Assembly: GCF_907165045.1 (NCBI RefSeq)
Contig: NZ_CAJRAU010000001.1
Location: forward strand, 992,001-1,056,000
DNA length: 64,000 nucleotides
Reading direction: 5' to 3'
DNA from: Dyadobacter linearis
GTDB lineage: Bacteria; Bacteroidota; Bacteroidia; Cytophagales; Spirosomataceae
Shown: in pieces, positions 60,718 to 64,000 of the stretch
Position numbering within the stretch: the first letter of the stretch is position 1
Layout of the letters: each line of letters begins with the position of its first letter
Made by a program: the position numbers and the translations under genes
Notes under the pieces: model-generated
Database searches by the model: none
The model's input: the letters and a program-made list of their open reading frames with translations, nothing else
Told to the model about the DNA's origin: nothing

Positions 60718-60845
60718 TTACCAAATTGGCAAAGATTTCACATAAAATTATGCGACTTGCTTTGCTAGGCATCCAATATTCTATTGAAGACTCTTCAAGA
60801 TGATTATTTTAGTTAGTGAACAAGTTAATTACCAAAAATTGGTAA
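60718..60845. promoter_or_regulatory. Two TTACCAA/TTGGTAA dyads before parDE
   Basis: TTACCAA-AAA-TTGGTAA (60829-60845) is a perfect dyad ending 28 bp before the parD start. TTACCAA-A-TTGGCAA (60718-60732) is a near copy about 110 bp upstream. They are candidates for the ParD operator in autoregulation. Confidence 0.5.
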
Positions 60846-60873
60846 CTTAGTTTGACAAATCACTAGCGTTAAA

Positions 60874-61119
60874 ATGGGCAAAAACACATCGATATCAATA
60901 GGCCAGCACTTTGATTCCTTTATCCAGAATCAAATAGATACTGGCCGATATAGCTCGACCAGCGAAGTGGTACGGGCGGGACTAAGGCTGTTAGAGGAGG
61001 AAGAGCAAAAGCTTAAATTATTAAGACAGGCCCTTATTGACGGAGAAGAAAGCGGCTGGGTCGAAAACTTCGATCCATCGGAATTCTTGGCTAAATTAAA
61101 GTCTAGCAATAGCGAATGA
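60874..61119 (+). CDS. parD: ParD family antitoxin
   Basis: An 81-residue ribbon-helix-helix protein: NTSISIGQHFDSFIQNQI (strand and helix), GRYSSTSEVVRAGLRLLEEE (second helix), and an acidic, less ordered C-terminal part that would wrap the toxin. It overlaps the toxin gene by 4 bp. It represses its own promoter and neutralises ParE. Confidence 0.92.
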   Translation: MGKNTSISIGQHFDSFIQNQIDTGRYSSTSEVVRAGLRLLEEEEQKLKLLRQALIDGEESGWVENFDPSEFLAKLKSSNSE

Positions 61120-61409
61120 TTAAATACAAACTTACCAAACTTGCGGAGAATGATCTTTGGAGAATTTGGCAATACACCTTGCATGAATGGTCAGTGAATC
61201 AGGCTGAAAAGTATGTGGAGGGCTTAATATCCAGTTTTATGGCGATCGGAGATGGTAAGATAAAGGGCAACTCGATCGACTTGATTCGTAAAGGTTACAA
61301 GAAAACTATTTACGGTAAACACAATATATTCTTTCGGATTCTGGCCACGGGCGTTGTCGAAATCACCAGAATTCTTCATGTAAGTATGGATATAAAAAAG
61401 AACCTTTAG
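61116..61409 (+). CDS. parE: ParE/RelE family toxin
   Basis: A 97-residue protein: YKLTKLAENDLWRIWQYT, VNQAEKYVEGLISSF, DLIRKGYKKTIYGKHNIFF and VEITRILHVSMDI. This is the ParE signature, with a basic strand and the late R-I-L-H motif. ParE toxins poison DNA gyrase. Both genes look intact. Confidence 0.92.
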   Translation: MIKYKLTKLAENDLWRIWQYTLHEWSVNQAEKYVEGLISSFMAIGDGKIKGNSIDLIRKGYKKTIYGKHNIFFRILATGVVEITRILHVSMDIKKNL

Positions 61410-61453
61410 CTTAAATGCACATACAACTACCTGAACGTGGTCTGCATTTAATG

Positions 61454-61462
61454 CCCCCCCCC
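61454..61462 (+). repeat. C9 tract just before a kinase start codon
   Basis: Nine C residues lie 4 bp before the ATG at 61467 (ATG at 61451, then the C run, then TCCC). At the present length the upstream ATG is out of frame with the kinase and stops after 11 codons; loss of one C would put it in frame. Confidence 0.6.
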
Positions 61463-61466
61463 TCCC

Positions 61467-62555
61467 ATGCAACGGACATCATTTAGCAAAAAATGGCTGC
61501 TTGGCTTTGCGCTGGCGCTGGTTTATATTCCGTTGCGGACTTACATGAACGTGCCGGAGGATGTTTGGGCTACGGTCCTGCGGAAGCTGCCGCTTTTCTG
61601 TATGGAGATCGTGATCAGTACCGTGTTTTATACCAGCTGGATCTACCTGGTCGATTGGGGATTGCGCCGGATCGATGCGTGGACAGGCAGCAGCGGATCA
61701 GCAGAATTTAAGTTATCAAACCAGCTTATTGCACTCGTACCGGCCATTTTGCTGGCGATCGTGTTCGACAAGATCCTGAGCGAAACGTGGGGTTTAATGA
61801 ATGGCCTCTGGACGCATACACCCAGACTTGAATTCGGTAGCAGGCTGACTCCCATGGTCCGTGCATTTTGGAGAAGAGCGAATGAGGTGCTGACCATTCT
61901 GGCATTGATCGCGGCGTATTACCTGTGCGTAAGCGATCAGATACAGGAGCGATTAAAGAAGGTACAACTCAATTCAGAACGGCTTGAAAAAGAGAATATT
62001 AACGCTCGTTTCATGGTCCTGAAAAATCAGATCAGCCCGCATTTTCTTTTCAATAACCTGAGCGTACTTTCTTCGCTGGTAGAGTCCGGATCGGAGAAAT
62101 CGAGTGAATTTATCCAACAACTTTCACAGGCCTACCGTTATATTCTCGAACAGGCGGAGCTGCATCAGATCAGCCTGCAAGAGGAGATCCGATTTTTGGA
62201 AACTTATACCTATTTGCTCAGGATGCGGTTTAAGGACAAAATTGTAATGGACTTACAGCTTTTGCCGGACGATCTGCAACGATATTCGGTGATCCCGCTC
62301 ACGTTGCAGCTGCTGATTGAAAATGCGGTGAAGCATAATACCATGTCCGCCGCTAATCCGCTGCTGATCAGCGTTTCCATAGATTCAGGTTGGCTGGTAG
62401 TCAGTAATCCGTTACAGCTTCGGAAACTGAGTGAACCTACAACCGGGCTGGGCCTGAAAAATATTGTAAACAGGTACCGGTTATTGCTTGACAAACAAGT
62501 TGTGATCGAAAAAAATAGTACGCATTTTGTCGTAAAAATCCCTCTCATAGCATGA
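61467..62555 (+). CDS. LytS-like sensor histidine kinase
   Basis: A 362-residue membrane kinase of the His_kinase/YehU type. About four membrane segments (residues 10-30, 40-62, 88-108, 135-155) precede a coiled coil and the phospho-acceptor histidine in KNQISPHFLFNNL (about residue 192), then the ATPase part with IENAVKHN and GLGLKNIVNRY. It overlaps the LytTR regulator gene by 4 bp (ATGA). The start context is unusual: a C9 tract directly precedes it and no Shine-Dalgarno-like run is seen. Confidence 0.92.
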   Translation: MQRTSFSKKWLLGFALALVYIPLRTYMNVPEDVWATVLRKLPLFCMEIVISTVFYTSWIYLVDWGLRRIDAWTGSSGSAEFKLSNQLIALVPAILLAIVFDKILSETWGLMNGLWTHTPRLEFGSRLTPMVRAFWRRANEVLTILALIAAYYLCVSDQIQERLKKVQLNSERLEKENINARFMVLKNQISPHFLFNNLSVLSSLVESGSEKSSEFIQQLSQAYRYILEQAELHQISLQEEIRFLETYTYLLRMRFKDKIVMDLQLLPDDLQRYSVIPLTLQLLIENAVKHNTMSAANPLLISVSIDSGWLVVSNPLQLRKLSEPTTGLGLKNIVNRYRLLLDKQVVIEKNSTHFVVKIPLIA

Positions 62556-63304
62556 AAGTACTGATCATTGAGGACGAGGAACTGAGTGCGGAAAGGCTGG
62601 AAAACCTGCTTCTCGGCATTGACAGGGATATTCACGTGCTGGCTATTATACCCTCGGTTTTTGAAACAATTACTTATTTTCAAAACCCCACCAACATCCA
62701 GCCCGACCTCATTTTTCTGGATATTCACCTCGAAGACGACAACGGTTTCCGCATTGTAGAGAGCCTGAACCTGATGATCCCGATCATTTTCACGACTGCA
62801 TTCGACGATTATATGCTGAAAGCTTTCAAAACACACAGCATTGACTACCTGCTGAAACCGATCAATCCGCTGGAATTGCAGGCTTCTATATTGAAGTTCA
62901 GGAAATTAAATATACCTGCCGATCCGAAAATGAGTGTTCCGGCAAACGAGATTTCGGTTGAGAAATACAAGGATCGGTTTCTGGTTACGGCCGGCTCGCG
63001 GATATTTACATTCAAAACGTCAGAAATCGCCTATTTCACGATCGAGGAGCGGGCAACATTCCTGCGGCTTTTCGACGGCCGCCATTTTGCGGTGGAATAT
63101 AGTCTGGAAAAATTGACGCAGTTATTAGACCCCGCTGACTTTTTCCGCGTTAACCGCACATTCCTGATCTCGATCAACGCGATTAAAGATATTCATGCGA
63201 TTTCCGCAGGAAAGCTGAAAATTGAGCTGGCCCCCGCCGCTTCGCAGGAAGTTTTCGTCAGCTCGGAGCGCATTACAGAGTTTAAAATCTGGCTTGGGCG
63301 CTGA
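62552..63304 (+). CDS. LytTR-type response regulator
   Basis: A 250-residue protein with a receiver (KVLIIEDEELSAERLENLL; phospho-acceptor in LIFLDIHLEDDNG; TTAFDDYMLKAFKTHSIDYL) and a LytTR domain (RFLVTAGSRIFTFKTSEIAYF, here RFLVTAGSRIF and KTSEIAYF; then FRVNRTFLISINAI and KLKIELAP). It is translationally coupled to the kinase before it, with which it forms a two-component system. Targets are unknown. Confidence 0.93.
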   Translation: MKVLIIEDEELSAERLENLLLGIDRDIHVLAIIPSVFETITYFQNPTNIQPDLIFLDIHLEDDNGFRIVESLNLMIPIIFTTAFDDYMLKAFKTHSIDYLLKPINPLELQASILKFRKLNIPADPKMSVPANEISVEKYKDRFLVTAGSRIFTFKTSEIAYFTIEERATFLRLFDGRHFAVEYSLEKLTQLLDPADFFRVNRTFLISINAIKDIHAISAGKLKIELAPAASQEVFVSSERITEFKIWLGR

Positions 63305-63427
63305 AAAACTGTTCCAGTTCTGCATTAGAAATGCCCGTTTCAGTGCCGGAAAAAGGGCTTTCCGACATTTACAATTTCAACTGATAGGAGGATTGAGGAA
63401 TTTGAGGTAAACAAAAATTCACTCGAA

Positions 63428-64000
63428 ATGTCCGCGGTCAGGTTTAGTGTGCATAAAAAATTCCACCTCCTCCAAAGCAAAACCAGTATTTGGGAGGCGA
63501 GTCCGGAAGAGCTGCGGCATTACCGGCTGATATTCATCCTGTCTGGCAACGGACAATTTGTGCTCGACGGAAAAATAGCTGCGTATGCCAAATCAGGATT
63601 GATTTTGCTGAAACCAGATCAGCAACCGGTTTTTCAGGAAGACCGCGGTACCGAGATTTTTGTGATCGCATTCCATACTTTCCTGGCAGACGATTTTCAG
63701 AAAAAGAAAGCATTTGACCCAGATTTTGCGGACACTTACAAGCAGGCCGAAAATCTTTGCAACAATACCAGGCTCACCCAGGGAAGGCCCCTCCCCAACG
63801 AGCGCGACGGCCAGACGATCGCTTACCTGATCAACCAGATCGCATTTGAAATCAGCCAGAAACAATCTTCGCACGTGAAACTGATTAAAGGTAGTATCGA
63901 CCTGATCATCACGATTCTGGCGCGGAATAACTTTGAAACCAAGAAAAACGAAGAAAAATCGTCACAGCAGGTGCTCACCGAACGCATGATCGAATACCTG
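63428..64000 (+). CDS. AraC-type regulator, N-terminal part (runs off the window)
   Basis: From the ATG at 63428 the frame is open to the last base (191 codons). It encodes an AraC-type cupin: KFHLLQSKTSIWEASPEELR, RLIFILSGNGQFVLDGK, GLILLKPDQQPVFQED and TEIFVIAFHTFL. The helical linker runs up to ERMIEYL, where the HTH domain should begin. It follows the LytS/LytTR pair by 123 bp on the same strand. No stop codon lies within the window, so it is partial. Confidence 0.85.
   Translation, partial: MSAVRFSVHKKFHLLQSKTSIWEASPEELRHYRLIFILSGNGQFVLDGKIAAYAKSGLILLKPDQQPVFQEDRGTEIFVIAFHTFLADDFQKKKAFDPDFADTYKQAENLCNNTRLTQGRPLPNERDGQTIAYLINQIAFEISQKQSSHVKLIKGSIDLIITILARNNFETKKNEEKSSQQVLTERMIEYL

Overview
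The window looks like chromosomal DNA of a free-living, Gram-negative member of the Bacteroidota, most likely order Cytophagales and close to Dyadobacter. This is inferred from gene content and signals, not from a database search. The markers are an Oar-like TonB-dependent receptor with a carboxypeptidase-regulatory N-terminus, a DUF6443-type RHS protein, LytTR two-component genes, a LuxR-HTH/DUF4199 pair, GH95, GH114 and GH15 glycosidases, tandem Tat-exported ferritin-like proteins, and promoters that fit the Bacteroidota TAnnTTTG -7 element. I saw no rRNA, tRNA, CRISPR array or replication origin. Both edges cut through context: the last gene, an AraC-type regulator, runs off the right end.

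Layout. 1-3.7 kb: LuxR-type membrane regulator and DUF4199 protein, a subclass-B1 metallo-beta-lactamase, a pirin and an SDR. 4-10.7 kb: a DNA-damage block, with imuB-dnaE2 on the minus strand facing dinD-alkB on the plus strand across one promoter region. 10.7-12.9 kb: GH15 glucoamylase/trehalase-like gene and a small hypothetical gene with a structured leader. 13.2-15.3 kb: an AT-rich, foreign-looking ImmA/IrrE plus PIN (DUF4411) pair whose PIN gene has an in-frame stop. 15-22 kb: Crp-type regulator divergent from a PRISE-type reductase, a haloperoxidase-like hydrolase, a NYN/LOTUS protein, and an ArsR-AHSA1-VOC cluster. 22-23 kb: a two-gene toxin-antitoxin-like cassette. 23-29 kb: PQQ-propeller protein, TonB-like protein, a thioredoxin-like protein with a hybrid histidine kinase, and a second ArsR-AHSA1 module. 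29-31.8 kb: a serine hydrolase and imuA. 32-43 kb: S41 protease, GH95 fucosidase, several NmrA/SDR proteins, a degenerate GH2-like secreted protein, AraC and LytTR regulators, and a GH114 lipoprotein. 43-48 kb: ribokinase, then an RHS polymorphic toxin with putative immunity gene and a decayed orphan RHS tail. 48-50 kb: ferritin-like pair and a secreted beta-rich protein. 50.3-60.5 kb: LytTR remnant, Oar receptor, a phosphodiesterase, membrane and alpha/beta-hydrolase proteins, TlpA-like lipoprotein, LLM oxidoreductase. 60.8-64 kb: ParDE cassette, LytS/LytTR pair, partial AraC regulator.

The strongest system-level observation concerns the translesion mutasome. imuB and dnaE2 sit together at 4-8.7 kb, but imuA, normally in the same operon, lies 22 kb away at 31 kb. 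Upstream of both imuA and imuB/dinD I find the same 48-bp element (39 of 48 bases identical, same orientation). It holds two 17-bp dyads, mostly of the form TGAT-N8-TATCA, whose starts are exactly 23 bp apart. The remaining intergenic DNA of the two loci does not look alike, so this is a strong candidate for the operator/promoter of a damage regulon in this lineage. It also ties dinD and alkB to the mutasome.
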